The notes: generated by a model from the letters alone, not told the origin. A stretch of DNA of 64,000 nucleotides from Vibrio zhanjiangensis (GCF_030161235.1 NZ_BSPW01000018.1:82725-146724), one strand, 5' to 3'; shown: positions 26,750-37,282, counted from the first letter of the stretch. A program made the numbers and translations.

Positions 26750-26773
26750 AGCCGAGGTGCTAACACTTCGGCT
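26750..26773. terminator. Bidirectional terminator between LysR gene and orphan ABC ATPase
   Basis: AGCCGAGGTG (26750-26759) pairs with CACTTCGGCT (26764-26773), one G-T pair, four-base loop. On the minus strand TTTTC follows. It serves two convergent genes. Confidence 0.75.
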
Positions 26774-26797
26774 CAATACTATTAAGGCCATTATTGC

Positions 26798-28423
26798 CTA
26801 TGCAGCTTCGGTCTCTTTTGGGTCTAGGTCAAAAGACGCCTCAATCAACTTTTTGGTGTAATCGTGTTTAGGTGAGTGGAAAATCTCTTCTGCGGTTCCT
26901 TGTTCCATGACAGTTCCTTTTTGCATCACCAAAACACGGTCAGATAGCGCTTTCACAACACTGAGATCGTGACTGATAAACAGAAAACCAATGTTGTGTT
27001 TTTTCTGAATATCCTTGAGTAAATCAATGACGGTGAGCTGCACAGATCTATCCAAAGCCGAAGTCGGCTCGTCTAACAAAATAAATGAAGGTTCCAAGAT
27101 CAGCGCGCGAGCGATCGCGATTCTCTGACGTTGACCACCTGAAAATTCGTGTGGATAGCGGTTAATTGAGTGAGGATCGAGCCTAACTTCTTCCAAAGCT
27201 CTTCGAGCCCTTTGCATTCGTTCTGAGTGATTTAATTGAGGCTGGTGGACCGTTAACCCTTCAGTAATGATATCCCCAACCGTCATACGCGGAGACAATG
27301 AGCCATAAGGGTCTTGAAAGACCATCTGAATGTCTTTTTTGAGGGCAAATTTTTCTTTGCTGAGCAGAGTTTCCATATTTTGCCCCTTAAAGGTGATATA
27401 ACCTTTTGATGGTAGGAGCCCGATAAGAGCACGTCCAAGGGTGGATTTCCCCGATCCCGATTCGCCAACGATACCCAGTGTTTCACCTTGCTTGAGTTCA
27501 AGAGATATGCCTTTTACTGCTTCAAAATATTGATTTTTGCTTGGAATAAAGTGGCTCTTGATGAGAAATTTAACGCTCACGTCTTCTGCCTTCAGCAGTA
27601 ATGGAGCACCAAGCTCAATAGGGTCTTTGTTGCCTTTAGGAACGGAGTCTATTAACATTTTTGTATAGTCATGTTCGGGGTTAGCAAAGACATGATGACA
27701 TTGTCCTTGCTCGACGACTTCTCCTTTGCACATGACGATGACACGGTCGGCAAGGTGTTTGACGACACCGAGATCATGGGTAATAAACAAAATTGCCATC
27801 CCCATTTTGGCCTGTATTTCTTTGATTAAATTGAGTACTTCAGCTTGTACGGTGACATCGAGTGCTGTGGTTGGTTCATCCGCAATGAGAATGTCTGGCT
27901 CATTGATCAAAGCCATGGCGATCATTATGCGTTGCAACTGTCCACCGGAAAATTCATGGGGGTACTTGCTGTATCCTTGCTGAGGATTAGGTAAGTGAAC
28001 GAGATTAAATAACTCTAATACTTTTTGTTTTGCTTGTTTGCGTGATACGGGACGATGGCACATGATGGCTTCAGCCACTTGGATACCTACTCGCATAAAG
28101 GGGTTGAGTGAGGTCATTGGCTCTTGGAATATCATCCCAATACGGTCACCACGAATGGTTTGCATAGCCTGCTCTGATTTGGTCAGTAAAGGCTCTCCTT
28201 CAAATATAATCTGTGATTTGCTATCAACAATGGCGTTTTTTGGCAGCAGTTGCATTACCGCATTTGTTGAGACGGATTTACCGCTTCCTGACTCACCGAC
28301 GATCGCGAGAGTTTCTCTTTCAAATAGTTCGAAACTGGCATTCTTGACGGCATCGACAATACCATCATTGGTTTTAAAATTCACTGAGAGGTTGTGCACC
28401 TCAAGAATCGGCCTTGGTGACAT
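26798..28423 (-). CDS. Peptide-type ABC transporter, fused double ATPase (YejF-like paralogue)
   Basis: A 541-residue protein with two complete ABC ATPase domains in tandem. First: GESGSGKSVS, HEFSGGQLQRIMIAMAL and LIADEPTTALD; second: GESGSGKSTLG, HEFSGGQRQRIAIARAL and ILLDEPTSALD. This is the YejF layout for oligopeptide (microcin C) importers. A second such gene, in a complete yejABEF operon, lies at 39427 in the same window. This copy has no permease or binding protein gene next to it and is 24 bases downstream of an unrecognised gene on the same strand. It may be an additional ATPase for a Yej- or Opp-type permease encoded elsewhere. A candidate Fur site precedes the operon. Confidence 0.9.
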   Translation of the reverse strand: MSPRPILEVHNLSVNFKTNDGIVDAVKNASFELFERETLAIVGESGSGKSVSTNAVMQLLPKNAIVDSKSQIIFEGEPLLTKSEQAMQTIRGDRIGMIFQEPMTSLNPFMRVGIQVAEAIMCHRPVSRKQAKQKVLELFNLVHLPNPQQGYSKYPHEFSGGQLQRIMIAMALINEPDILIADEPTTALDVTVQAEVLNLIKEIQAKMGMAILFITHDLGVVKHLADRVIVMCKGEVVEQGQCHHVFANPEHDYTKMLIDSVPKGNKDPIELGAPLLLKAEDVSVKFLIKSHFIPSKNQYFEAVKGISLELKQGETLGIVGESGSGKSTLGRALIGLLPSKGYITFKGQNMETLLSKEKFALKKDIQMVFQDPYGSLSPRMTVGDIITEGLTVHQPQLNHSERMQRARRALEEVRLDPHSINRYPHEFSGGQRQRIAIARALILEPSFILLDEPTSALDRSVQLTVIDLLKDIQKKHNIGFLFISHDLSVVKALSDRVLVMQKGTVMEQGTAEEIFHSPKHDYTKKLIEASFDLDPKETEAA

Positions 28424-28447
28424 GTAAATTCCTTTTTATTTATATTT

Positions 28448-28933
28448 TTAATGAGAGTAGCCTTTAGAACCGCCATAACTCTTCAATGAGGTAAAATGAT
28501 GATGAGCCTTTTGTACATGCTCAAATTCTAACATCCATTGTGCATTTCTTTGGGCGTTGCAAAAGGCCCCCATGTGTGACAAAAGATCGCTACAACCTTT
28601 GTCCAGTATTGTGTGAGTGGCTTCAATGAGTTCAAAGGGTTCAATGGATATAAACTGCAGCAAAGCATAACTTTGGTTGAGAACGTCGAATGCACTTTGA
28701 TGCTGCCCCATTTTGTTTAATATCTCTGATTGTGATATTGCTGAATCTCTTAAGCTTCTCAGTAGACAACCAAATTGACATGGCTTAGTGTTTTCATCAT
28801 TAAGGGCGTTTTGAATATGGCCCGGTAAATGGGTAAGTACCTGATCGTACAAATGGTGGGCTTGTGACCAATGACCATGCTCGAGTAATTGTTCCGCTTT
28901 TAGATAGTTGGTCCAGCACTGTTGTAGATCCAT
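28448..28933 (-). CDS. Unrecognised helical protein, TPR-like
   Basis: A 161-residue, mostly alpha-helical soluble protein. The first part, CWTNYLKAEQLLEHGHWSQA, reads like a TPR motif, and later helices (LNKMGQHQSAFDVLNQSYAL) repeat the pattern. Several cysteines and histidines (CQFGCLL, CSDLL, CNAQRN) are present, without a clear binding motif. Family not recognised. The gene begins the two-gene unit that ends with the double ABC ATPase 24 bases downstream, and its upstream gap, shared with a Lon-like gene, holds a candidate Fur box. Confidence 0.7.
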   Translation of the reverse strand: MDLQQCWTNYLKAEQLLEHGHWSQAHHLYDQVLTHLPGHIQNALNDENTKPCQFGCLLRSLRDSAISQSEILNKMGQHQSAFDVLNQSYALLQFISIEPFELIEATHTILDKGCSDLLSHMGAFCNAQRNAQWMLEFEHVQKAHHHFTSLKSYGGSKGYSH

Positions 28934-28992
28934 ATTCTATTCACTCCACCAAAGTTGTTACTGACACTATTTAAATGCAATTGATTCGCTAA

Positions 28993-29007
28993 TGCAAATA
29001 ATTATCA
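28993..29007. promoter_or_regulatory. Candidate Fur box
   Basis: TGCAAATAATTATCA matches the 7-1-7 Fur motif (TGATAAT-N-ATTATCA) at 12 of 14 positions. It lies 60 bases before the start of the gene at 28933 and 140 before the Lon-like gene, in their shared promoter region. AT-rich vibrio DNA gives chance matches, so this is only a candidate. Confidence 0.35.
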
Positions 29008-29146
29008 TTTAATTGTTGTTTATGAGAGAAATTGAGTGATATTTCGCCACTTGAACCCTGAATGTGCCTAAGTCACTAAAATATAAATAAAACTAGCCTA
29101 CACTTGGAACTTATAAAGAAAAAATACAACGATGAGGAAAATAGAG

Positions 29147-31507
29147 ATGGCAATTCAAAGGCTTGAATCAAGCCAGCTGTATCATGCTGCTCAGCTAGAA
29201 ATGCTGCCATGCAAGTCAACGAAAGAGCTGGCTCCTATTGATGAAATTGTTGGTCAAGAGCGCGCGCAGAAGGCGGTAGAATTTGCGATGTCCATAAAAG
29301 AAAAGGGCTACAACATCTATGCTATCGGCCAAAATGGGTTAGGTAAACGCACTATGATTATGCGTTATCTAAATCGCCATCAACATGACGCAAAAGCGCT
29401 TTATGATTGGTGTTATGTCGCCAATTTCGAGGATATTCGGACACCTAAGGTACTGGCTCTTCCTCGAGGTATTGGCAGTCAGCTTAAACATGACATTGAA
29501 AAGTTAATGTCAAAGTTGGTGAATGCTATTCCGTTAGCCTTTGATAATGAGCTTTATTACAGTCGTGCAGATAAGCTCAAAAATCAGTTGGCTCAGAAAC
29601 AAGAAGCTGAATTAGCTGCTATTACAAAAGAAGCAAAAGCGAAAGGAATCAACTTAACCATTACCACTCAGGGTGACTATCAATTTGTTGCTATGAATGG
29701 TGAAGAGATGCATACCGAAGAATCGTTTGAAGAGTTAACCAAAAAGGAACAAGAGTATTTTGGTGCGACGATTGACGAACTTGAAATCAAGTTGCGCGAT
29801 ATGGTTCGACAGCTCACAGAGTGGGAAGAGGCGTATAGTGAAAAGATTAAAAAACTCAATGATGATGTCACTCTTGATGTTATCACCCATTTCATTAAAC
29901 AATTAAAAAAAGACTACTCCGGCTACCCAACTATCAAAACGTATTTGACGGATTTGCAGCAAGATATTGTCGATAATGCAGATATTTTTCTTGAGCAAAG
30001 TGGTGAGCAGGCCGAAGTTGCTACCGCATCGCTAGATAAAAAATTGCCCAGACGCTACAAGGTTAACGTTCTTGTAAGCCGTAAGACGGATGAATTTCCT
30101 ATCGTGGTAGAAGAGAATCCCAATTATCATAGATTGTTTGGCTACATCGAAACCGCAACGTTTAAAGGCACAGTGTTCACAGATTTTTCATTGATACGTC
30201 CAGGTAGTTTGCATAAAGCCAACGGTGGCGTATTGATGATTGATGCCCAGAAAGTGTTGGAGCAGCCTTACGTATGGGATGGCTTAAAGCGTGCTTTAAG
30301 AGCACGAAAGATAAGTTTTACTTCGTTAGAAAAAGAGGTCACTCTGACCGGCACTGTATCGCTTGATCCAGAAGCAATACCTCTGGATGTAAAAATAATC
30401 CTATTTGGCGATTATCGAACTTATCAGCTTCTTCAACACTACGATCCTGAGTTTAGCGAATTGTTTCGTGTCACAGCGGATTTTGAAGATGAAATGGCGC
30501 GAAGTCCTGAATCCGAGCTGCATTATGCACGTTTTATTTCAAGTGTGGTTAATGATAACAACATGCTACATTGTGACAAAAAGGCCATTGCCCGTATCAT
30601 TGAGCACAGTTCTCGGTTATCTGGGGATCAAACCAAGTTATCCTTGCACTCAGCAAATATTGCCAATTTGCTCAGAGAGTCAAACTATGTTGCGCGTCAA
30701 GCAAATTCAAACATGATCCGTGCGAGTCATGTTGAAGAAGCGCTTGCCAACCAAGAACTTCGTGTTAGCCGATTGAAAGATAGTGTGATGGAAGGTTTTA
30801 TCAACGGTACGACACTATTACAAACACATGGTAACGCTGTTGGTCAAGTTAACGCATTATCAGTGCTGAGTACTAGCGAATATATGTTTGGAGCGCCTAA
30901 CCGGATTACTGCGACGACCTGCTACGGTGATGGTGAAGTGATTGATATTGAACGTAGCGTGGATTTGGGAGGCAGTATTCACTCAAAAGGGGTGATGATA
31001 CTGACAGCTTATTTGTCCTCTGTTTTTGGCAAGACCGCCAAGGTACCACTGAAAACGACCATCACTTTTGAGCAATCATACGGTGGTGTTGATGGAGATA
31101 GCGCAAGTATGGCTGAGTTTTGCGCAGTCGTTTCAGCATTTTCACGGCAACCTAACTGCCAAAGCATGGCCATTACAGGCTCTATGAACCAATTTGGCCA
31201 AGCTCAGCCGATTGGTGGTGTGAACGAAAAAATCGAAGGCTTTTTCGATGTGTGTGGGATCAAGGGGCGTGATAATAATCAAGGTGTTATTATTCCCAGA
31301 GCGAACATGCATAATCTCATGTTAAGGCCTGATGTTGTTAAAGCCATAGAACGTGGAGAATTCCATATATGGGCGATTGACCATGTGACGGAAGCCATCG
31401 AATTGTTTATGGGAAGGCCTGCTGGAGAGCCGAGTGATGAAGGTAGCTACCCCATTGATACCATATTTGGTATCGCGCAGGCCAAACTAAACGCATTACG
31501 AAAATAA
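29147..31507 (+). CDS. Lon-family (S16) ATP-dependent protease, LonB/YcbZ type
   Basis: A protein of 786 residues (791 from an upstream ATG at 29132; GAGG nine bases before 29147 favours the shorter form). The N-terminal part has an AAA+ domain split by a coiled-coil insertion of about 200 residues (KEAKAKGINLTITTQGDYQF onwards): Walker A-like AIGQNGLGKRTMI, Walker B GGVLMIDA. The C-terminal S16 protease domain has the Ser in GGVDGDSASMAE and the Lys in GGVNEKIEGFFD, the Lon catalytic dyad. It lacks the N-terminal Lon substrate domain, as in the LonB group. These degrade unfolded or regulatory proteins in the cytoplasm. The Walker A has Arg where Ser/Thr is usual, then Thr. Monocistronic, with terminator at 31523. 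Confidence 0.88.
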   Translation: MAIQRLESSQLYHAAQLEMLPCKSTKELAPIDEIVGQERAQKAVEFAMSIKEKGYNIYAIGQNGLGKRTMIMRYLNRHQHDAKALYDWCYVANFEDIRTPKVLALPRGIGSQLKHDIEKLMSKLVNAIPLAFDNELYYSRADKLKNQLAQKQEAELAAITKEAKAKGINLTITTQGDYQFVAMNGEEMHTEESFEELTKKEQEYFGATIDELEIKLRDMVRQLTEWEEAYSEKIKKLNDDVTLDVITHFIKQLKKDYSGYPTIKTYLTDLQQDIVDNADIFLEQSGEQAEVATASLDKKLPRRYKVNVLVSRKTDEFPIVVEENPNYHRLFGYIETATFKGTVFTDFSLIRPGSLHKANGGVLMIDAQKVLEQPYVWDGLKRALRARKISFTSLEKEVTLTGTVSLDPEAIPLDVKIILFGDYRTYQLLQHYDPEFSELFRVTADFEDEMARSPESELHYARFISSVVNDNNMLHCDKKAIARIIEHSSRLSGDQTKLSLHSANIANLLRESNYVARQANSNMIRASHVEEALANQELRVSRLKDSVMEGFINGTTLLQTHGNAVGQVNALSVLSTSEYMFGAPNRITATTCYGDGEVIDIERSVDLGGSIHSKGVMILTAYLSSVFGKTAKVPLKTTITFEQSYGGVDGDSASMAEFCAVVSAFSRQPNCQSMAITGSMNQFGQAQPIGGVNEKIEGFFDVCGIKGRDNNQGVIIPRANMHNLMLRPDVVKAIERGEFHIWAIDHVTEAIELFMGRPAGEPSDEGSYPIDTIFGIAQAKLNALRK

Positions 31508-31522
31508 TAAACGCAAGTGAAC

Positions 31523-31544
31523 TGGGCTTTCTGTTGAAAGCCCA
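31523..31544. terminator. Bidirectional terminator
   Basis: TGGGCTTTC (31523-31531) and GAAAGCCCA (31536-31544) make a 9-bp stem with a 4-base loop, in the 42-base gap between the convergent Lon-like and ldhA genes. Confidence 0.8.
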
Positions 31545-31549
31545 ACTTC

Positions 31550-32548
31550 TTATCCGTTGATTAGCTCATTTCCTGATGTTTTCTTGCGGTGGAACGTATC
31601 AATATTGTCGAGAGTGGTGTCGGCAATATTACCGAGAGCTTCGTTAGTTAGGAAAGCTTGGTGACCGGTGAAGAGAACGTTGTGACAGGCAGAGAGGCGA
31701 CGGAAGACATCATCAACAATAATGTCATTGGATTTATCGCGGAAAAATAGGTCTTTTTCATTTTCGTAGACATCAAGTCCTAATGCACCAATTCTGCCCG
31801 TTTTGAGTGCCTCAATAGCTGCTACCGCATCCAATAGACCACCTCTGCTTGTGTTAATGATCATGACACCATCTTTCATCTTATCGAAAGCAGAGCTATC
31901 CAAAAGATGATAGTTCTCTTCGGACATTGGGCAATGCAGTGTGATAACGTCACTTTTTTCAAAAAGTTCTTCTTTACTGCAATAGGTCGCTCCAAGTTCC
32001 AGCGCTAAGGGATTTTCGAAGGGATCGTGGCAGAGTATTGTCATACCTAACCCCTTAAGAATACGCATGGTAGCAATGCCTATCTTGCCAGTACCAATCA
32101 CTCCTACGGTTTTGCGGTGAAAGTTATAACCAACCAAGCCCTCAAGAGAAAAATTCGCATCTCGAGTTCGTTGATATGCTTTGTGAAAACGTCGATTCAG
32201 ACACATCATTAAGCCAACAGTATGCTCAGCAACAGATTCAGGAGAGTAAGCAGGTACTCTCACTACCTGTATGCCAAGGGTTTTTGCCGCAGTAAGGTCG
32301 ACGCGATCAAACCCAGCACATCGCATGGCAATAAGCTCCACACCCTGCAAAGATAGCTCTTTTAGTACTGGCGCTGACAAATCGTCATTGACAAAAGCGC
32401 AGACAACTTTACAGCCATGAGCCATCTTGGCGGTTTTCTTCGTGAGCGGGAAATCATGAAAATGGAGTTTGAAGCCAAAGGGTTTGTTGGCTTTATTAAA
32501 AGATACTTCGTCATAAGACTTAGCACTGAATAGGGCGACATCTAACAT
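31550..32548 (-). CDS. ldhA: D-lactate dehydrogenase, NAD-dependent (fermentative)
   Basis: A 332-residue enzyme reducing pyruvate to D-lactate with NADH during fermentation. It follows E. coli LdhA along its length: KKTAKMAHGCKVVCAFVNDD, RCAGFDRVDL, VRVPAYSPESVAEH, NAD site GVIGTGKIGIATMRIL, then catalytic Arg (NTSRGG), Glu (VYENEKDLFF) and His (FTGHQAFLT). The ATG at 32548 has GAGG five bases upstream; the 13 codons before it have no family match. Monocistronic, convergent with the Lon-like gene. It complements the lctP-lldD genes 8 kb away, which consume L-lactate rather than the D form. Confidence 0.94.
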   Translation of the reverse strand: MLDVALFSAKSYDEVSFNKANKPFGFKLHFHDFPLTKKTAKMAHGCKVVCAFVNDDLSAPVLKELSLQGVELIAMRCAGFDRVDLTAAKTLGIQVVRVPAYSPESVAEHTVGLMMCLNRRFHKAYQRTRDANFSLEGLVGYNFHRKTVGVIGTGKIGIATMRILKGLGMTILCHDPFENPLALELGATYCSKEELFEKSDVITLHCPMSEENYHLLDSSAFDKMKDGVMIINTSRGGLLDAVAAIEALKTGRIGALGLDVYENEKDLFFRDKSNDIIVDDVFRRLSACHNVLFTGHQAFLTNEALGNIADTTLDNIDTFHRKKTSGNELING

Positions 32549-33103
32549 ATGAACCTCGAAATTTTCTGTGAGGAAAAAACTAGCCATATTGAAACGTGAA
32601 ATTGCACAAAGTTAAAGAACTAATTAAGAGCGGATTCTCATCTGTTGAGTTATTTGGGAAGAATAAAGGGCTTTAATCGCGGTGAGATAGTAGTGTTGTT
32701 GTTTTCAGCAAGGCCCAGCGTTTTGCAAAGTAATTGATTTTTGCTGTGAACACTTATGGATATCTGTCCGTCTAACCTAGGAAGATATTATCCTTTGCCC
32801 CGATTTTACCGTATCAAAGACTTAAAAAAGGCAATAAAAATCAGATCAAAGTCTCATAAACCCTTAGTGATAAAAAGCCATAAATCCGAATAAAAAGTGA
32901 GTTTCCACCTATGGTTGTAATATTGCTTTTGTTACTAATAGAAAAAGCGCATAAATTTCATCCAAATTGCCCGTAAAGATCAAAAATTGCTGCTAAATTA
33001 TTAGAGATTAATAAAATTGCTCTTGGCTTTATTATCAGTTAGTTATGTGAGTGTCGTAGTTGGGAGCTTATAAGTGTTTAATCTTTGGCTAGGGTATTGA
33101 AGC
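32549..33103. other. Intergenic region between ldhA and a chemoreceptor gene
   Basis: This 555-base AT-rich gap holds the divergent promoters. No gene, strong hairpin or named site is seen. Confidence 0.6.
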
Positions 33104-34741
33104 ATGATCACACAAAAGCTATCTGAAGTGTCCATTGCGACACGTGCATGGTCCATATTAGTTTTATTTGCTATTGGGCTATTAGCGAATACATTCCTAA
33201 ATATCGGAAAATCTCGCGAGCATATGCGGGAGAACTACGAGCGTGGTGTATCAACGCTTGTTGAAGCCGCAACCGGTGTCGCAAAGCACCACTATCAAGA
33301 GTATCAATCAGGTATTATCTCGGAAAGTGAGGCGCAGTCACGCACGCTTAAAACAATATCAGAGATGCGATTTGATGGTAATAACTACGTCTTTGTAGTA
33401 AGTCGAGAAGGTGTACAACTTGCGTCGGGCGTGGAATCACTTATCGGCAAAAACATTATTGGGCTTCAGGACAGTACAGGACGTTTCTTTGTACAAGATT
33501 TGTATGCATTGGCTCAAAAAGGTGGTGGATTCGTCGATTACTATTGGAAAAATCCCGATTCTACAACGGCCGATCTTAAAACAAGTTATGCGACTATTTT
33601 TCAACCATGGGGTTGGATGATTGGCTCTGGTATGAATATGCTCGCTTTGAAAGAAGATACGCATAAATCAGAAATAGCGTCCATCAGTTATGCCATAGGT
33701 ATTCTAATTCTGTTGTCGATAGCAATCGGCTTTTTTATCCAAACTATCACAGCGCCGCTAAAACGCACAGTACAAGCCATGCAAACCTTATCCAAAGGAG
33801 AGGGGGATTTGACGCAGCGCTTAGAGGAAAGTGGCTGTAAAGAGTTGGTGGATTTAGCCAAGTATTTTAACCAATTTGTCGCATCAGTTCAGGATATCAT
33901 GCTCAATATCAGTGATGCCGGTAGTGAAGTATCGAGTGCAGCTGGACAACTATCAAGGTCTGCGCTGCATATCGACCATAGTCTCAATCAGCAACGAACC
34001 GATGTGGAAACCTTGGCCAGTGCGATGACGGAGATGCTGGCGACTGTTGAGGAAGTAGCAGCACGGACGGTAGAGGCGAATGACGCGAGTCGACTGGCGG
34101 CGAAAGAAGCGAATTTGAGCCATGCAATCATCGATAAGAACGTGAATGGCGCAAATGAGCTCGCTGCGGAAATACAGTCCGCCAGTCAAGTCGTACAACA
34201 ATTGGCTTCAGACGCTCGTAATGTTGATACCGTTCTCGAAGTAATCCGAGGCGTTGCCGAACAAACGAACTTATTGGCGCTAAACGCGGCTATTGAGGCT
34301 GCAAGGGCTGGTGAACAAGGGCGAGGTTTTGCTGTCGTTGCTGATGAAGTTAGGAGCCTATCGTTAAGAACACATGAATCTACACTGGAGATTCAGAATA
34401 TCGTAGAGAAGCTCCAAGTCGGTGCAGAAAATGTAGTGAAAGTCATGGATCATGGTACCGCTCAAGCAACAAATGCTTCTGAGTTATCAAGCCAAGCTGG
34501 TTCTGCAATTAACAAGATTAATCAGGAAGTGCATACCATCGAAGAAATGAATCAGCATATTGCGACTGCAGCAGAAGAACAATCGCTCACTGTCAACGAG
34601 ATGAACCGAAATATGGTTAGTCTTAGTGATATGGCATCGTCGGTTTCGGCGGAGTCTGCTCAGATGGCGAGTGCAAGTACTGAGCTTGACCGTGTTTCAG
34701 ATAATTTGATATCAATGATTCATCGCTTCAAACTCGCTTAA
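33104..34741 (+). CDS. Methyl-accepting chemotaxis protein with a single Cache domain
   Basis: A 545-residue chemoreceptor. A membrane segment at about residues 17-32 ([17 protein letters not shown]) is followed by a periplasmic single Cache domain ([30 protein letters not shown]) that senses small ligands such as organic acids, a second membrane segment near 195-215, a HAMP region, and the signalling hairpin with its invariant tip [20 protein letters not shown] and [14 protein letters not shown]. There is no C-terminal tethering pentapeptide. It relays ligand binding to CheA/CheW at the cell pole. It stands alone; the gap of 58 bases to the Nudix gene could allow read-through. Confidence 0.92.
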   Translation: MITQKLSEVSIATRAWSILVLFAIGLLANTFLNIGKSREHMRENYERGVSTLVEAATGVAKHHYQEYQSGIISESEAQSRTLKTISEMRFDGNNYVFVVSREGVQLASGVESLIGKNIIGLQDSTGRFFVQDLYALAQKGGGFVDYYWKNPDSTTADLKTSYATIFQPWGWMIGSGMNMLALKEDTHKSEIASISYAIGILILLSIAIGFFIQTITAPLKRTVQAMQTLSKGEGDLTQRLEESGCKELVDLAKYFNQFVASVQDIMLNISDAGSEVSSAAGQLSRSALHIDHSLNQQRTDVETLASAMTEMLATVEEVAARTVEANDASRLAAKEANLSHAIIDKNVNGANELAAEIQSASQVVQQLASDARNVDTVLEVIRGVAEQTNLLALNAAIEAARAGEQGRGFAVVADEVRSLSLRTHESTLEIQNIVEKLQVGAENVVKVMDHGTAQATNASELSSQAGSAINKINQEVHTIEEMNQHIATAAEEQSLTVNEMNRNMVSLSDMASSVSAESAQMASASTELDRVSDNLISMIHRFKLA

Positions 34742-34799
34742 ATAACGCTTTGATTGTTATGGTAGAATCGACTCAAATAGATCACTACTTAAGATCACA

Positions 34800-35318
34800 A
34801 TGAGACACTTAAAAACATCTATCCATCCTGAGCTTGACCACTTGGGTAATAAAACGATTATCCAGAGAATAGCGGCCAGAGCAATTGTAGTTGATGGAGA
34901 GGAGGTTCTACTTCTTTATACCCATCGGTATCAAGACTACACAATCCCAGGCGGTGGTATCGATCATGGGGAAGACATTATTTCTGCGATGGTGAGAGAG
35001 TTAAAGGAAGAAACTGGCGCTCAAAATATCCACAATATAAAGCCATTTGGCATTTATGAAGAGTTTCGGCCATGGCACAAACCTGAGGCTGACGTAATAC
35101 ACATGCACTCATATTGTTACACCTGTAAGGTTGATCGTAAGCTTGGAAAGCCATCTTATGAAGACTACGAGATCAAAAATGGTATGGAAGCGATGTGGGT
35201 CAATATTCACAAAGCGATTGCTCACAATGAAGAGACCATTGCTAACAGCCCCCAAAAAGGCATGAGTATTGAACGAGAAACATTTCTTCTACACTTGATT
35301 GCTAAGGAAATGATGTAA
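34800..35318 (+). CDS. Nudix hydrolase
   Basis: A 172-residue protein with a complete Nudix box at residues 52-74 (GGIDHGEDIISAMV, then RELKEETGA), matching G-x5-E-x7-REUxEExGU, which binds Mg and cleaves nucleoside diphosphate derivatives. The flanking VVDGEEVLLLYTHRYQDYTIPGG is the usual beta strand lead-in. The substrate cannot be deduced. The gene begins 58 bases after the chemoreceptor and ends 137 before yejA. Confidence 0.88.
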   Translation: MRHLKTSIHPELDHLGNKTIIQRIAARAIVVDGEEVLLLYTHRYQDYTIPGGGIDHGEDIISAMVRELKEETGAQNIHNIKPFGIYEEFRPWHKPEADVIHMHSYCYTCKVDRKLGKPSYEDYEIKNGMEAMWVNIHKAIAHNEETIANSPQKGMSIERETFLLHLIAKEMM

Positions 35319-35455
35319 ACCACATAGGGCATTTAGCATATTTTATTATTGGCTTGAGAGCACATTTTTGTTGCGAGTATTTCGATAGGTGTTGTATAAG
35401 TGCCTATACTTATCTAAGTGTTTGAATTGTTAATAATAAGCTAAGGTTGGGAAGC

Positions 35456-37282
35456 ATGTTGCCTATGACGCAAATACGCCGCTTTATTTTAGGAGTGATA
35501 CTCGCTAGCATAAGTTCTGTTGGGCACGCCAAAGTTATTGAAACAACCAGCTTGGTAGGATTTGGTAAAGCGAAGTACCCAGACAACTTTGCCCACTTTG
35601 ATTATGTAAACCCCAATGCCCCCAAATATGGCAAGATTACCTATGGTCAGATTGGGACTTACGACAACTTTAATCGTTATGCATCTCGAGGTGTTCCTGC
35701 AGCAGCAACAGGGGAGTTATATGACTCTTTAATGTATTCTCCCAGTGATGAAATTGATGCTTATTACCCGTTAATTGCTGAAAAAGTGAGATACTCTGAT
35801 GACTATACTTGGCTTGAATTAGACATCAATCCTAAGGCTCGCTTTCATGATGGGGTAGCGATTACTGCTGAAGACGTTGCTTTTACCTTCGATAAGTTCA
35901 TGACCGAAGGTGTGCCTCAATACCGTGTCTACTACAAAGATATCAAGTCAGTAACGGCGAAAGATAAGTATACGGCGCGCATTGAGATGGCAACCCCAAA
36001 TCGTGAAAAAATGTTTAGCTTTGCTCAATCAACCCCTGTTTTACCCAAGCATTTTTGGCTAGATAAATCCTTTTCAGAGCCACTCTCTACTCCTCCAGTG
36101 GGCAGCTCAGCGTATAAAATCATCGACTATAAGGTTGGTCAAAGTGTGACCTATGGGTTGGTAGAGGATTATTGGGCGAAGGATCTTCCAGTCAATATCG
36201 GCCGTAACAACTTCAAGCAAATTCAATACGACTACTATCGTGATGATACCGTTATGCTCGAGGCGTTTAAGGCAGGTGAATTCGATTTTCGTCTTGAAAC
36301 ATCAGCAAAATTTTGGGCCAATTCCTATACTGGTACTAACTTTGACAAGGGGTACATAAGTAAGCAGGAAATTCCACATCAAAAACCAGAGAGCACTCAG
36401 GGGTTCGTTTTTAATACTCAGCGGGAATTATTTAAAGACGTCCGAGTGCGTGAAGCATTGAGCTACGCAATGGACTTTGAATGGATGAATAAAAACATGT
36501 TCTATAGTCAGTACTCTAGAACCAGAAGTTATTTTCAAAATACGGACTATGAAGCGAAAGGTTTGCCGACAGAGCAAGAAATCAAAGTCTTGGAGCGGTT
36601 TAAAAATCAAATTCCTTCACGAGCTTTAACTCAAGAGTATCAGCCACCTAAAACGGATGGTTCTGGTCGCATTCGTGCTCAGATGAGAACGGCATTTAAA
36701 CTGTTAAAAGAAGCGGGTTGGGAACTAAAAGATAAAGTGTTAACTAACACCAAGACAGGTGAACCTTTTCGTTTTGAATTGATGATTTACAGCCCAACCG
36801 ATGAACGTATTGCCATACCGCTACAAAAAAATATGAAGCGAATGGGTATTGATATGAAAATCCGCACTATCGATACTACGCAATACACAAAGCGATTGAG
36901 AGATAGAGATTTTGATATGATCTCTAGGGGGTATTCTGCCAACCCCTATCCAAGCCCTAATTTGATGATCATATGGAACTCCAATTATATAGATTCAACT
37001 TATAATTATGCTGGAGTCATGGACCCTGTGGTTGATAGTCTCACTTCAGAAATTGCACAAAAGCAACAAGATCCAGATGCTTTGCTTACATTAGGACGTG
37101 TTCTCGACAGAGTATTACAATGGAATTTTTACATTATTCCCCAATGGCACGTAAGTACATATCGTGTTGCTATGTGGGATAAGTTTGAACGCCCTGAAAC
37201 TATACCAAAGTACGACCTTGGTGTTGATACTTGGTGGGTTTCTAAAGACAAAGCTGCCAAGCTACCTGAAAAACGTCGCTAA
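35456..37282 (+). CDS. yejA: Oligopeptide/microcin C-type ABC transporter, binding protein YejA
   Basis: A 608-residue periplasmic binding protein of family 5 with a signal peptide (ending SVGHA). Landmarks include ARFHDGVAITAEDVAFTFDKF, FPLPVGSSAYKI-like PPVGSSAYKIIDYKVG, and LFKDVRVREALSYAMDFEWMN. E. coli YejA is 604 residues and feeds the YejBEF importer, which takes up peptides including microcin C. The ATG at 35456 has AAGG nine bases upstream; a TTG three codons earlier overlaps that site. First gene of yejABEF, with 15 bases to yejB. Confidence 0.92.
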   Translation: MLPMTQIRRFILGVILASISSVGHAKVIETTSLVGFGKAKYPDNFAHFDYVNPNAPKYGKITYGQIGTYDNFNRYASRGVPAAATGELYDSLMYSPSDEIDAYYPLIAEKVRYSDDYTWLELDINPKARFHDGVAITAEDVAFTFDKFMTEGVPQYRVYYKDIKSVTAKDKYTARIEMATPNREKMFSFAQSTPVLPKHFWLDKSFSEPLSTPPVGSSAYKIIDYKVGQSVTYGLVEDYWAKDLPVNIGRNNFKQIQYDYYRDDTVMLEAFKAGEFDFRLETSAKFWANSYTGTNFDKGYISKQEIPHQKPESTQGFVFNTQRELFKDVRVREALSYAMDFEWMNKNMFYSQYSRTRSYFQNTDYEAKGLPTEQEIKVLERFKNQIPSRALTQEYQPPKTDGSGRIRAQMRTAFKLLKEAGWELKDKVLTNTKTGEPFRFELMIYSPTDERIAIPLQKNMKRMGIDMKIRTIDTTQYTKRLRDRDFDMISRGYSANPYPSPNLMIIWNSNYIDSTYNYAGVMDPVVDSLTSEIAQKQQDPDALLTLGRVLDRVLQWNFYIIPQWHVSTYRVAMWDKFERPETIPKYDLGVDTWWVSKDKAAKLPEKRR

